Below the pieces are notes generated by a model. That model had not been told where the DNA came from. It saw only the letters and a list, made by a program, of their open reading frames with translations, and ran no database searches. The position numbers and the translations under genes are program-made. Shown piece by piece: positions 17,578 to 26,145 of a stretch of DNA of 64,000 nt. The stretch is from Ornithinimicrobium sediminis (GTDB lineage: Bacteria > Actinomycetota > Actinomycetes > Actinomycetales > Dermatophilaceae), in NCBI RefSeq assembly GCF_021272345.1, contig NZ_JAJSDQ010000004.1, forward strand, positions 248,001 to 312,000, given 5' to 3'. Within the stretch, counting starts at the first letter, position 1. The number at the start of each line of letters is the position of its first letter.

Positions 17578-19236
17578 GTGAGCAGCAGAGCAGACGAGTT
17601 CATGAGCACCGCCCGGCAGGTGGTCGGCGAGCTCCAAGAGCACCGCGGCGACAGCAGCCGTCAGCAGGGCGACGCCTTCGCGCTCAGCCCTCGGGACTTC
17701 CCCGCGGCGCGCGACCAGGGCCAGTCCGCCGGCACCCGCATCCAGTCCGAGACCTGCTCCCTGACCGACGCGGCCGAGAAGCTGAGCCGCAGCTACTACG
17801 AGCAGGGGCAGCACGGGCCGGTCCACGTCATCACCCCCATGGTGATGCCGCGGGGACGCACGCTGCGCACCTTGCTGCCGGTCCTGCTCCTCGTCGCCCT
17901 CGGGGTGGGGGGCACGCTGGCGCTGTGGCCCTTCGACCTGGCCGGACCCGTCTTCGGCCCGCACTACTGGGTGCTCGTGGTGCTCGCCGCGGTGTTCGCC
18001 TGGTGGCGCCAGGGCATGGTCATGGTGCCCGAGGGCTGCGTGGCGCTGATCTCCCGGTTCGGCAAGGTCGAGGCCGAGGTGGGCCCGGGCCTGGTGACCC
18101 TGCTCAACCCCTGGAAGCGGGTGTCCTACATCGTCAACGTGACCAGGGAGTACCCGTTCAACGCACCCATCCGGCAGGCGCCCACCACGTCCGGGGTCCA
18201 GGCCTCGGTCGACCTCTTCCTGCAGTTCCGCATCGTCAACGCGCGCGAGTTCGTCTTCGTCCTCGGTGCCGTGCAGGGCTTCCAGGACAAGCTCAACAAC
18301 GCCATCTCGGAGACCACGCGCTCGCTGATCTACGAGCAGGAGGCCTCCGGCATCTACGACCTCGTCGGTGAGAGCACCGGTCGCCTGCTGGAGCAGCTCA
18401 ACGCCCAGTTCGCCCCCGCCGTGGAGCTCACCACCGCCAACATCACGCACGCGGAGCCGGCCAACCAGGAGTACCGCATGGACCTCGCGGCGCCCGAGAT
18501 GGTGCGGGTCGCCAAGGAGGCCTACACCTACGAGTACGAGCTCCAGCTGCGCAAGGAGCAGAACGAGGGCGACCTCAACAAGGACCTCGCCTCGCTCAAC
18601 GAGACCCTGTCGTCGATCGCCGCCGACATCGCCCGCTACCAGGCGCAGATGGACACCGCGCTGGAGCGGGAGACCAACCGGGCCGAGGCCCTGGCCCGCC
18701 AGCGCTTCGTCGAGTCGGAGTCGACCGCCAACGCCAACGCGGCGCTCCTGGAGGCCCAGGCGCTGGACATCCGCGCGATGAGCGCGGCACTCGCACCGGA
18801 GATCCTCGACTACCGCTACCAGCGCGACATGCTCGACCAGCTGGAGTCCCTCGCCGCGTCGCTGCCGCAGATCGTGCGTGTGGGCGCGGACGAGGAGGGG
18901 GTGGACTTCCTCAAGGTCGCCCGGCAGCTCGTGGGTGACTCGGACGCGCCGCTGTTCACCGGTGAGGACATGGATGCCATCCGGTCCCGCAAGGACCAGA
19001 TCGCCGAGCGGATCGCCGAGCGCGAGGGCGAGATCGAGCACCTGCTGGAGCCCCCCGAGGCCACGCAGGTCGAGCTCGTCCCGGAGTCCGAGCACACGGC
19101 CGACCCGGCGGGGCAGGAACGCATCGAGCAGATCCGGCGCTCGGTGAGCGGGACGGACCCGTCGCCGGCAGGCCCGGACACGACACCGGACACGACGCCG
19201 GGCAGCACCACCTGGAAGGGGCAGGACGATGAGTGA
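17578..19236 (+). CDS. SPFH/band 7 domain protein A
   Basis: 552-aa membrane-associated SPFH protein. Residues 1-95 are a polar N-terminal extension, about 98-150 hold two hydrophobic segments, 150-330 is the SPFH domain (VMVPEGCVALISRFG, AEVGPGLVTLLNPW), and 330-450 is a long charged coiled coil. The C-terminus is acidic and Thr/Pro-rich. GTG 17578 is preceded by GAGGGG. The last 8 nt overlap the next SPFH gene, so the two products are probably made in equal amounts and assemble together, like HflK/HflC or flotillin cages. Partner and cargo are unknown. Confidence 0.85.
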   Translation: MSSRADEFMSTARQVVGELQEHRGDSSRQQGDAFALSPRDFPAARDQGQSAGTRIQSETCSLTDAAEKLSRSYYEQGQHGPVHVITPMVMPRGRTLRTLLPVLLLVALGVGGTLALWPFDLAGPVFGPHYWVLVVLAAVFAWWRQGMVMVPEGCVALISRFGKVEAEVGPGLVTLLNPWKRVSYIVNVTREYPFNAPIRQAPTTSGVQASVDLFLQFRIVNAREFVFVLGAVQGFQDKLNNAISETTRSLIYEQEASGIYDLVGESTGRLLEQLNAQFAPAVELTTANITHAEPANQEYRMDLAAPEMVRVAKEAYTYEYELQLRKEQNEGDLNKDLASLNETLSSIAADIARYQAQMDTALERETNRAEALARQRFVESESTANANAALLEAQALDIRAMSAALAPEILDYRYQRDMLDQLESLAASLPQIVRVGADEEGVDFLKVARQLVGDSDAPLFTGEDMDAIRSRKDQIAERIAEREGEIEHLLEPPEATQVELVPESEHTADPAGQERIEQIRRSVSGTDPSPAGPDTTPDTTPGSTTWKGQDDE

Positions 19237-20521
19237 GCAGGCCCAGGCACAGCAGGCCCTGCGCCGCCAGGGCACCTCCTCCATCAAGGAGGCCCTGGCC
19301 GGCTGGGGCGACGTCGCCACCCTGCTGCGCGGTGGCGACCAGGGCTCGATCGTGCCCGTCGTCATCCCCAAGGACAGTCGGGGCCTGCGCTGGCTCTCGC
19401 TGGTCTTCCTGGCGGTGTGGGCCGGGGTGACCGCGGCGCTGCTGCTGGCCGAGGACCGTGAGGTGCTGGGCTGGCCCGCTGTCGCCGTGGCCGTGCTCTG
19501 GCTGCTGCTGGCGGCCCTGTGGTGGTGGCGCTCCTCGATCGTGGAGATCGAGGAGGGCACGACCGGGGTCCTCACGAAGTTCGGCGCCATCAGCGGGCCG
19601 GGGCTGCCGCCGGGCCGGCACTACCTGTGGCACCCCTGGGCGAGGGTGGCCTACGTCGTCGACGTCACCACCGAGATCCCGTATGCCGCGCCCGTGCTGT
19701 CCAGCCCGACGCACGAGAACGTCCCGTTGAAGTCGATCGAGTTCTTCCTGCGCTTCCGCATCGTCGACGCCATCCGCTTCGTGCAGACCATCGGGGCCGG
19801 CAACTTCGACCTCGTGCTGTCCAACTCGGTGCAGGACGCCATCCGGCAGCGCAGCCGCCAGGTGCGCACCGAGCGCGCCTACGACCTGCGCGGGTCGGAC
19901 GTCAAGGACATGCAGGACCTGCTCAACCGCCAGCTGACGCGCTACGGCGTGCAGATCATGGGGTGCAACATCCCCGACGTGCAGCTGCCCGACCAGTACC
20001 GCGAGCACCTGTCCACCCGGGAGCGGGTCTCCAAGGAGCTCGCGGCCTACGAGAAGGAGTGGGAGCTCACCCGCAAGCGCCGCATCGACACCCTGCTCAT
20101 GGAGATCGAGCGCTCCAAGAAGGTGCGCGACGCCAAGATCATCGAGGTCAAGGCGGCGGTGAACAAGGCCCGCAAGGACGTCGCCCAGATGCTGGAGGAG
20201 CGCGAGACGGAGGCCCAGCGGGTGAAGTACCAGATCGAGACCCGGGCACGCACCGACCTCGTCGCCGCCCAGGGCGAGGCCAAGGCACAGGCCCAGCTCG
20301 CCACGGCATACCGCGACAACCGCGCCGTGCTGGGCTACGAGCTCGCCCGCCGACGCCTCGACGTGGGTGCCCAGCTGGCCAAGGAGGCCCCCCGGGCCGT
20401 CGTCGTGCACACCGACCCCGGGTCCGGCGACACCTCGGCCCTGTCCACCCTGCTCATGGCCCAGCTGCTTCCGCGCCTCGGCGGTGACACCGGCGGCGCG
20501 GCGGCAGACGACCGGTCGTGA
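19229..20521 (+). CDS. SPFH/band 7 domain protein B
   Basis: 430-aa partner of the preceding SPFH protein. Two hydrophobic segments lie at about residues 52-95. The SPFH domain begins SSIVEIEEGTTGVLTKFG and continues with GPGLPPGRHYLWHPW. From about residue 265 to 375 there is a Lys/Glu/Arg-rich coiled coil. The ATG is inside the last codons of the upstream gene (8-nt overlap). Domain order and spacing mirror the partner, but sequence is divergent, which fits an old duplication forming a hetero-oligomer. The C-terminus is short and lacks the acidic tail of the partner. Confidence 0.85.
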   Translation: MSEQAQAQQALRRQGTSSIKEALAGWGDVATLLRGGDQGSIVPVVIPKDSRGLRWLSLVFLAVWAGVTAALLLAEDREVLGWPAVAVAVLWLLLAALWWWRSSIVEIEEGTTGVLTKFGAISGPGLPPGRHYLWHPWARVAYVVDVTTEIPYAAPVLSSPTHENVPLKSIEFFLRFRIVDAIRFVQTIGAGNFDLVLSNSVQDAIRQRSRQVRTERAYDLRGSDVKDMQDLLNRQLTRYGVQIMGCNIPDVQLPDQYREHLSTRERVSKELAAYEKEWELTRKRRIDTLLMEIERSKKVRDAKIIEVKAAVNKARKDVAQMLEERETEAQRVKYQIETRARTDLVAAQGEAKAQAQLATAYRDNRAVLGYELARRRLDVGAQLAKEAPRAVVVHTDPGSGDTSALSTLLMAQLLPRLGGDTGGAAADDRS

Positions 20522-20603
20522 GGAGCCCTTCGGGTGGCCGCCTCCGGGCCTCCGGCCTACAGTGACCGGGTTCACACCCCCCGTGTCGAAGGAGACCCGT
20601 CCC

Positions 20604-21431
20604 GTGCACCTCGCAAAGCCCCTGGCCGGTCTGGCCGCTGCCGCTCTGGCCCTGTCCGTCTCTGCCCCCGCCTCCGCCATCACCTTCGGTGAGCCCGACA
20701 ACAACGAGCACCCGTTCGTCGGCGTGATGGTCGCCCTCGTCGAGAACCCCGAGGGTGCGCTCGTACCAGCCTGGCGCTGCTCGGGCGCACTGGTGGACTC
20801 GACCCACTTCCTCACCGCAGGTCACTGCACCTACGGTGCCGACTCCGTGGAGATCTGGTTCAGCGAGGACGTCGCCGGAACCAGCTACCCCTGGCCCGGC
20901 GAGGACTCGATCACCGGCACCCCGCACACGCACCCCGACTACGACGACGCGGCGTTCTACCTCAACGACCTGGGCATGGTTGTGCTCGACGAGCCGTTCG
21001 AACTGGCCGAGTACGGTGAACTGCCGGAGGAGGGGTACTTCGACGACTTCTTCGTCAAGCGCGGCCAGAACAAGCAGGAGTTCACCGCGGTCGGCTACGG
21101 TCTGCAGCGCTCGATGCCGGCGCAGACCGGCCTCACCGAGGCTGTGGTAGAGCGCCGGCAAGCGACGCTGCGGATCATCAACCAGGACGCGGCGTTCGGA
21201 GAGAAGAAGGCCGGCAACTCGGTGCTGTTCACCAACAACGCCTCCAGCGGGGGCACCTGCAGCGGTGACTCCGGTGGGCCGATCTTCGTCGAGGGCAGCA
21301 CGACCATCGCGGCGGTGACCTCTTACGGTCTCAACGCGCGCTGCGCCGGCACCGGCGGCGGCTACCGCGTCGACACCGCCGACGACCTCGACTGGCTGGC
21401 CACCTTCGGCCTCTCCCCGACGGAGTCGTGA
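20604..21431 (+). CDS. secreted trypsin-like serine protease (S1), copy 1
   Basis: 275-aa secreted protease. Residues 1-26 are a signal peptide ending APASA. The catalytic triad is readable as His74 in LTAGHC, Asp122 in NDLGMV and Ser223 in CSGDSGGP. Four or more Cys can form disulfides. GTG 20604 has GAAGGAGA about 9 nt upstream. A TACAGT -10-like box lies in the intergenic region. The mature N-terminus ITFGEPDNNEHPFVG resembles that of a second S1 protease at 26146, so the two are paralogues. Substrate unknown. Confidence 0.9.
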   Translation: MHLAKPLAGLAAAALALSVSAPASAITFGEPDNNEHPFVGVMVALVENPEGALVPAWRCSGALVDSTHFLTAGHCTYGADSVEIWFSEDVAGTSYPWPGEDSITGTPHTHPDYDDAAFYLNDLGMVVLDEPFELAEYGELPEEGYFDDFFVKRGQNKQEFTAVGYGLQRSMPAQTGLTEAVVERRQATLRIINQDAAFGEKKAGNSVLFTNNASSGGTCSGDSGGPIFVEGSTTIAAVTSYGLNARCAGTGGGYRVDTADDLDWLATFGLSPTES

Positions 21432-21468
21432 GGCGCTGACCCACACTCCCGCGGTCTAGCGACCGCTG

Positions 21469-21502
21469 AGCAGGGCCCCGGTGACCTCGCCGGGGCCCTG
21501 CT
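21469..21502. terminator. bidirectional hairpin terminator
   Basis: Perfect 13-bp inverted repeat (21469-21481 with 21490-21502, loop of 8) between the convergent S1 protease and GNAT genes. A smaller 6-bp hairpin around CTAG (21451-21466) precedes it. There is no T-tract, as is common for GC-rich actinobacteria. Confidence 0.75.
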
Positions 21503-21521
21503 ACGGCCCAGGCCGTCGGCG

Positions 21522-21971
21522 TCACGGTGCGCCTGACGGCTCCCGGCGCATGGGCAGGTGCAGGATGCCGTCCTCCAGGTAGTCCTCGCCGCTGCGCACG
21601 AAGCCGAAGCGGCCGTACCACTCCTCCAGGTAGGCCTGCGCCCCGATCTCGACGGGCTGCTCCCCGATCCGGTCGATCGCCTCCCGCATCAGGCGGGCGG
21701 CATACCCCTTGCCCCGGTGGGCCCGGGCGGTGGCCACGCGGCCGATCTGCCGGCACCCCTCGCCGCTGAGGACCCGCACGGTGGCCGCCACCTCCCCGTC
21801 GACGTCGACCCACAGCTGCTCGGCGTCGGGCTCGGTGTCGCGGCCGTCCAGCTCCGGGTAGGGACAGTCCTGCTCGACGACGAAGACGTCGACCCGCAGC
21901 CGCAGCAGGTCGTAGAGCTGGCGCGGGGTCAGGTCCTCGAAGCGGCTCGCGTGCACCACGGGCTCGTCCAT
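21522..21971 (-). CDS. GNAT family N-acetyltransferase, ElaA-like
   Basis: 149-aa acetyltransferase of the ElaA subgroup. The N-terminus carries LTPRQLYDLLRLRVDVFVVEQDCPYPELDGRD-type features (a DL..LR..VFVVEQ..YPE pattern). The acetyl-CoA loop is seen in IGRVATARAHRGKGYAARL, and the C-terminal half has WYGRFGFVRSGEDYLEDGI. Substrate is unknown. The ATG at 21971 has a TACGGT box 7 nt upstream, suggesting a leaderless mRNA. It is divergent from the PHP-domain gene, only 47 bp away, so the two promoters overlap. Confidence 0.88.
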   Translation of the reverse strand: MDEPVVHASRFEDLTPRQLYDLLRLRVDVFVVEQDCPYPELDGRDTEPDAEQLWVDVDGEVAATVRVLSGEGCRQIGRVATARAHRGKGYAARLMREAIDRIGEQPVEIGAQAYLEEWYGRFGFVRSGEDYLEDGILHLPMRREPSGAP

Positions 21972-22018
21972 GACGCACACCGTATGCGGTGGCGCAGCCC
22001 TCGCGTAGTTTGCCTCGT

Positions 22019-23044
22019 ATGGCCATCGAACCCGTCGACGCCCTGCGCCGGATCGCCTTCCTGCTGGAGCGCTGCCGCGCCTCGACCTACCGGGTGAAGG
22101 CCTACCGCGAGGCCGCCTCGACCCTCCTCGGGCTGCCGGAGGCGGAGGTGCGGGCGCGGGTCCGGGCCGGCACGTTGCGCGAGCTGGCGGGCATCGGCCC
22201 CTCGACCGCGACGGTCGTCGAGGAGGCGGCGGCCGGCCGCGTGCCGGCCAAGCTCGCAGAGCTCGAGAGGACCGCCGGTGGTCCTCTGGTCGAGGGAGGC
22301 GACACGGTGCGGCAGGCCCTGCGCGGCGACCTGCACAGCCACTCCGACTGGTCCGACGGCGGCTCACCGATCGAGGAGATGGTGGCCACGGCCGTGGAGC
22401 TCGGGCACGACTACCTGGCGCTGACCGACCACTCCCCGCGGCTGCGGGTGGCCAACGGGCTGTCCGCGGCACGGCTCGCGCGGCAGCTGACCGTCGTCGA
22501 CGGCATCAACGCCGCGCTGGGCGACAGCTTCACGCTGCTCAAGGCCATCGAGGTCGACATCCTCGACGACGGTTCGCTCGACCAGAGCCCGGAGCTGCTC
22601 GACCGGCTCGACGTCCGGGTGGCCTCCGTGCACTCCAAGCTGCGGATGGACTCCCCCGCCATGACCCGGCGCATGGTCGCGGCGGTGCGCCTGCCGCAGA
22701 CCAACGTCCTGGGGCACTGCACCGGGCGCCTGGTCACGGGAGGGCGCGGCACGCGGCCGCCGAGCACCTTCGACGCGGCGGCCGTGTTCGAGGCCTGCCG
22801 GGAGTCCGGCACGGCCGTGGAGATCAACTCACGGCCCGAGCGCACCGACCCGCCCGACGACCTGCTGAGCCTGGCGGTGGAGGTCGGCTGTCTCTTCGCG
22901 CTGGACACCGACGCGCACGCGCCCGGCCAGCTGGACTTCCTGGCCTACGGCTGCGAGCGCGCCGAGCGTCTCGGCGTGCCCCTCGACCGGATCGTCAACA
23001 CCTGGCCGCTGCCGCGCCTGCTGGCGTGGGCCGCACCTTGCTGA
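22019..23044 (+). CDS. PHP-domain phosphoesterase with N-terminal HhH (PolX-like, no polymerase core)
   Basis: 341-aa protein. Residues 1-75 are a helix-hairpin-helix region (LAGIGPSTATVVEEAA), and 95-330 a PHP domain with GDLHSHSDWSDGG, LALTDHSPRL, VDILDDGSLD, VASVHSK, NVLGHCTGR and DTDAHAPGQL supplying the metal ligands. This resembles the two ends of bacterial DNA polymerase X but lacks the palm/fingers nucleotidyltransferase part between them. A DNA 3'-end-processing or phosphatase role is plausible. The ATG at 22019 follows TAGTTT by 7 nt, so a leaderless transcript is likely. Confidence 0.82.
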   Translation: MAIEPVDALRRIAFLLERCRASTYRVKAYREAASTLLGLPEAEVRARVRAGTLRELAGIGPSTATVVEEAAAGRVPAKLAELERTAGGPLVEGGDTVRQALRGDLHSHSDWSDGGSPIEEMVATAVELGHDYLALTDHSPRLRVANGLSAARLARQLTVVDGINAALGDSFTLLKAIEVDILDDGSLDQSPELLDRLDVRVASVHSKLRMDSPAMTRRMVAAVRLPQTNVLGHCTGRLVTGGRGTRPPSTFDAAAVFEACRESGTAVEINSRPERTDPPDDLLSLAVEVGCLFALDTDAHAPGQLDFLAYGCERAERLGVPLDRIVNTWPLPRLLAWAAPC

Positions 23045-23104
23045 GCAGCCCAGACCGACCTGACCGCCTCCTGCACGGCCCCGGCCGGTGGGTATGGTCG
23101 TGCC

Positions 23105-24853
23105 GTGGACCGGGACCCCCTGGAGCTGCTCGAACGGCACGCACCCATCGTGCGCTTCAACGAGGGCGAGTACTTCCTGCCCGCCTCGGTCGAGTCCTTC
23201 GTCGAGCAGGCCGAGCTGTGGGAGCGCACCGGCCCCTCCGAGCGGGCCCGGATCGCGGGCTGCGGCGAGCTCGACCTCGACCGGCTCGTCCGGGAGACGA
23301 GAGGGCAGACGGCCCGCCACCACCTACGGCTGGTGGCGACGCCCCTCACCCAGGCCGAGCTCGTGGCGTGGCGGCTGCGCCGCGACCGCCCCCGCTTCCG
23401 GGCCCACAGCCGGCTGGGCCGGGTGGGTGTGCTCGCGCGCTTCATCGACGCGGGCAGCCGCGTCTCCCTCATCCTGCGCGGCAGCGTGCCCACCGGAGCG
23501 CAGGCCGCGGCCGCGCTGCTCGACCGGGATCGGCCGGACCACGGTGACCACCCCTACTACGGGCGGGTGGTGCGCAGCGGGGGCTACACCGTGCTGCAGT
23601 ACTGGTTCTTCTCCTACTTCAACGACTGGCGCTCCCGCGCCCACGGCGTCAACGACCACGAGGGTGACTGGGAGCAGGTCACGGTGATGCTGGTGGACGA
23701 GCAGGGTGCGCCCTGGCCCGTCCCGGCCTGGGTCGCCTTCTCGGCACACGACGAGGTGGGCGCAGACCTGCGCCGCCGCTGGGACGACCCCGACCTCACC
23801 GTCGTCGACGGGCACCCGGTGGTCCACGCCGGCCTCGGCTCGCACGCCGGCGCCTACCTCGCCGGGGAGTACCTGATCTCGGTGCGGGACACCCGCTTCG
23901 CGACCATGGTGCGTGCCTTTCGGCGGGTCACCCGGGTGCTCTTCCCGCTCAGCCGTCGCGAACAGGAGGACGGCGTCGGCATCCCCTACGTGGAGTACCA
24001 GCGGGGCGACGGCGTCGCGATCGGCCCTGGCCAGGAGCGGAGGTGGCGACCGGTCCTCATCGAGGACGACACGCCCTGGGTGCGCGACTACACGGGGCTG
24101 TGGGGCGACGACACCGACGACCCGTTCGGCGGGGAGCGCGGCCCCGCCGGCCCGCGCTACAACCGCGACGGGACCGTGCGGCAGTCCTGGAGCGACCCGG
24201 TCGGCTGGACGGCGCTCGACGTCGTGGTGCCCGACGAGACCGAGCGCCAGTCCCTCATCAGCGAGCGCGTCGAGGAGCTCGAGCAGGAGGTGGCCTCGAT
24301 CAGAGAGGAGCGACGGCGGCGACGTCGGCAGCTGCGCGCCTCGGTCCTCGGCGGACGCGAGGACACGGCGCTGGAGGAGCTCGCGCTGGCCGAGCTCGGC
24401 ACGCGGCTGACGCAACGGCGGGACGAGCGGCAACGGCTCCTGGCCGTCCGCGACACGCCGCCGCCCCCGGTGCACCCGCACGCCCACCTACGGCACCGGC
24501 AGGAGCCGCTGCCGGACGACAGCACGGGGCGCCAGTGGCTGCTCAACATCTGGTCCCGCATCAGCACGCCGCTCATCCTCCTGCTGCTCGCCGCAGTGGT
24601 CTCGCCCACCCGGGCCTCCGACCCGCTCTGGGCGGTCCTGGGGCTGCTGGTGGTGCTGGTCGTCGAGGCGGTCGCGCAGAAGCGGCTGATCACCCTCGCG
24701 CTCAGCCTGGTCATCCTGGTCGGCGCCGGGCTGGTCCTGGTGGCGCTGTTCACCGGGGTCATCGGGTCGTGGCGCATCATCCTGGCGGCACTGCTGGCCG
24801 CCGCCGGGCTGGCCATGCTCGTGCTCAACATCCAGGAAGTCAGGCGCACCTGA
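23105..24853 (+). CDS. Vps62-like protein with coiled coil and C-terminal membrane anchor
   Basis: 582-aa protein. Residues 1-330 resemble the Vps62/DUF946-like fold: HAPIVRFNEGEYFLP near the start, VLQYWFFSYFNDW, then HGVNDHEGDWEQVTVML. About residues 380-445 form a strongly charged coiled coil (EELEQEVASIREERRRRRRQ). The last 100 residues contain three or four hydrophobic helices. The N-terminal domain is therefore probably cytoplasmic and membrane-tethered. GTG 23105 follows TATGGT by 6 nt (leaderless pattern). Function is unknown; in fungi the family name comes from vacuolar sorting, which says little about bacteria. Confidence 0.75.
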   Translation: MDRDPLELLERHAPIVRFNEGEYFLPASVESFVEQAELWERTGPSERARIAGCGELDLDRLVRETRGQTARHHLRLVATPLTQAELVAWRLRRDRPRFRAHSRLGRVGVLARFIDAGSRVSLILRGSVPTGAQAAAALLDRDRPDHGDHPYYGRVVRSGGYTVLQYWFFSYFNDWRSRAHGVNDHEGDWEQVTVMLVDEQGAPWPVPAWVAFSAHDEVGADLRRRWDDPDLTVVDGHPVVHAGLGSHAGAYLAGEYLISVRDTRFATMVRAFRRVTRVLFPLSRREQEDGVGIPYVEYQRGDGVAIGPGQERRWRPVLIEDDTPWVRDYTGLWGDDTDDPFGGERGPAGPRYNRDGTVRQSWSDPVGWTALDVVVPDETERQSLISERVEELEQEVASIREERRRRRRQLRASVLGGREDTALEELALAELGTRLTQRRDERQRLLAVRDTPPPPVHPHAHLRHRQEPLPDDSTGRQWLLNIWSRISTPLILLLLAAVVSPTRASDPLWAVLGLLVVLVVEAVAQKRLITLALSLVILVGAGLVLVALFTGVIGSWRIILAALLAAAGLAMLVLNIQEVRRT

Positions 24854-24860
24854 GGCCACT

Positions 24861-24890
24861 TTGGCGATTCGGCGAGGGCTCACGTATGCT
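24861..24890 (+). promoter_or_regulatory. sigma-70-type promoter of the tRNA cluster
   Basis: TTGGCG (24861-24866), an 18-nt spacer and TATGCT (24885-24890) lie about 50 nt before tRNA-Glu. This is one of the best consensus matches in the window and the only promoter-like signal in front of the three tRNAs. Confidence 0.65.
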
Positions 24891-24947
24891 CTCCCACGTC
24901 CTCGACGGATCCGAGCTGCGCTTGGCGGCGGGGGGCCCGTTGGACAG

Positions 24948-25020
24948 GTCCCCATCGTCTAGCGGCCTAGGACTCCGCCCTTTCACGGCGGCAACACGGG
25001 TTCGAATCCCGTTGGGGATG
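24948..25020 (+). tRNA. tRNA-Glu (TTC)
   Basis: 73-nt cloverleaf. Acceptor arms GTCCCCA and TGGGGAT pair with a terminal G-U. The anticodon stem CCGCC/GGCGG encloses loop CTTTCAC, anticodon TTC. The T loop is GGTTCGAATCC. CCA is not encoded. Confidence 0.95.
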
Positions 25021-25071
25021 CTGGTGTGCAGCGATGCATGTCCGGTATGTAGTACACGTTTGGCCTACCAA

Positions 25072-25145
25072 GGCCCCGTGGCGCAGTTGGTTAGCGCGCC
25101 GCCCTGTCACGGCGGAGGTCGCGGGTTCGAGTCCCGTCGGGGTCG
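25072..25145 (+). tRNA. tRNA-Asp (GTC)
   Basis: 74-nt cloverleaf with acceptor arms GGCCCCG/CGGGGTC, the same CCGCC/GGCGG anticodon stem as the tRNA-Glu upstream, loop CTGTCAC and anticodon GTC. The T arm contains GGTTCGAGTCC. CCA is not encoded. Confidence 0.95.
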
Positions 25146-25152
25146 CAGTGCA

Positions 25153-25190
25153 CGCCGCTGCTTCGCACCATCAGGTGCGGAGCAGCGGTG
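25153..25190 (+). terminator. long hairpin between tRNA-Asp and tRNA-Phe
   Basis: About 17 base pairs (25153-25169 with 25174-25190) closed by an ATCA tetraloop, with two G-U pairs. It has no T-tract. It could be a terminator after tRNA-Asp or a processing signal within one transcript. Confidence 0.55.
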
Positions 25191-25202
25191 CGACCACTAC
25201 CC

Positions 25203-25276
25203 GGCCAGGTAGCTCAGTTGGTACGAGCGTCCGACTGAAAATCGGAAGGTCGGCGGTTCGACCCCGCCCCTGGCCA
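25203..25276 (+). tRNA. tRNA-Phe (GAA)
   Basis: 74-nt cloverleaf with acceptor arms GGCCAGG/CCTGGCC, anticodon stem TCCGA/TCGGA, loop CTGAAAA and anticodon GAA. A CCA triplet follows directly at 25277-25279, so the 3' end is encoded here but not in the two tRNAs upstream. Confidence 0.95.
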
Positions 25277-25291
25277 CCATCAGCTTCAGCC

Positions 25292-25316
25292 GGCACGACC
25301 CGTCGAGGGTCGTGCC
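25292..25316 (+). terminator. terminator of tRNA cluster
   Basis: Perfect 10-bp stem GGCACGACCC/GGGTCGTGCC with a 5-nt loop, 13 nt after the encoded CCA, followed by GTTCTCGTC. It ends the tRNA transcript. Confidence 0.8.
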
Positions 25317-25454
25317 GTTCTCGTCCCGGCCACCTGGGCTCCCGGCGGCGTCGATGAGAGCTGTGTCCTCGTCCTCTCATCGCTCACTCATCCCTGTCGG
25401 GTGGGCTTGTCTCATCGCGGGGACGGACCAGCCGGCCCGCCCAGAGAGGAGACC

Positions 25455-25961
25455 ATGCACCGCCTCACCGCCCTGGCCAGCGTGTCCCTGGCCGCCTTGG
25501 CCCTGAGTGCCTGCGGCGAGTCCGCGGTCGACGACCTCGCCGGCATCGACGTGAGCGACGGCTCCGGGCAGGAGCCCGTGACGGACACCGCCGACACCAC
25601 GACGACGCAGGCCCCCGGCGCCGCCGAGGGCGACGCGGGGCTCTTCGGCACCGCCCCGGACGAGGGCGGCCCGTACGGCGAGCTGCGGGACGGCGTCTGG
25701 GGCGTCGGGCTCGCCGGTGAGGTGGAGCTCACGGTCACCCCGGACGGCACGCTCGAGCTCGTCGACGTGCGGCCGGCCGAGGGCTGGGACGTGACCGACC
25801 AGGAGGAGACCGGTCGCTCGGTCGACGGTGACGCGGTCGAGCTCGACCTCCGCCGCGACGGGGACGGGTTCTTCGAGACCTGGGAGCTCGACGCCGACCT
25901 GCACGACGGCGCGCCCGAGGTCGAGGTGGACTACGAGATCGAGGGCACCTTCGGCGGCTGA
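25455..25961 (+). CDS. lipoprotein, unknown function
   Basis: 168-aa protein with a lipoprotein signal peptide: MHRLTALASVSLAALALSAC, lipobox LSAC, lipidated Cys20. A Thr/Asp/Glu-rich linker (about residues 22-65) precedes a small acidic domain of about 100 residues with repeated beta-strand-like alternation (GEVELTVTPDGTLELVDV, WELDADLHDGAPEVEVDYEI). The family is not recognised. GAGAGGAGA a few bases before the ATG supports the start. It is probably surface-exposed on the outer face of the membrane. Confidence 0.8.
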   Translation: MHRLTALASVSLAALALSACGESAVDDLAGIDVSDGSGQEPVTDTADTTTTQAPGAAEGDAGLFGTAPDEGGPYGELRDGVWGVGLAGEVELTVTPDGTLELVDVRPAEGWDVTDQEETGRSVDGDAVELDLRRDGDGFFETWELDADLHDGAPEVEVDYEIEGTFGG

Positions 25962-26021
25962 GTGCCTCCCACCACGTCGTGTTCACACCGCGCCTGAGCA
26001 TGTCGTAGCATTCGGAGCGCA

Positions 26022-26063
26022 CGAGAGCCGTAGGTCTGCCCCCTGACGCACCTACGGCTCTCG
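26022..26063 (+). terminator. hairpin terminator after lipoprotein gene
   Basis: Perfect 14-bp inverted repeat (26022-26035 with 26050-26063) with a 14-nt loop, followed by CTTTGCG. It lies 60 nt after the lipoprotein stop and before the second S1 protease. Confidence 0.75.
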
Positions 26064-26145
26064 CTTTGCGTCCCGGCCAGGCTCTCGCGCACCACCGTGA
26101 CCTGTCGTACGTTCGGGGTGACACCCGTCCGACGAGGAGCCCACC

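Noticed and set aside
17440-19590. In-frame N-terminal extension of the PhoD-like protein to 1315 codons
   Set aside because: The extra 717 codons lie antisense to two SPFH genes and have no domain features; the ATG at 17439 with its CACACT box gives a normal protein.
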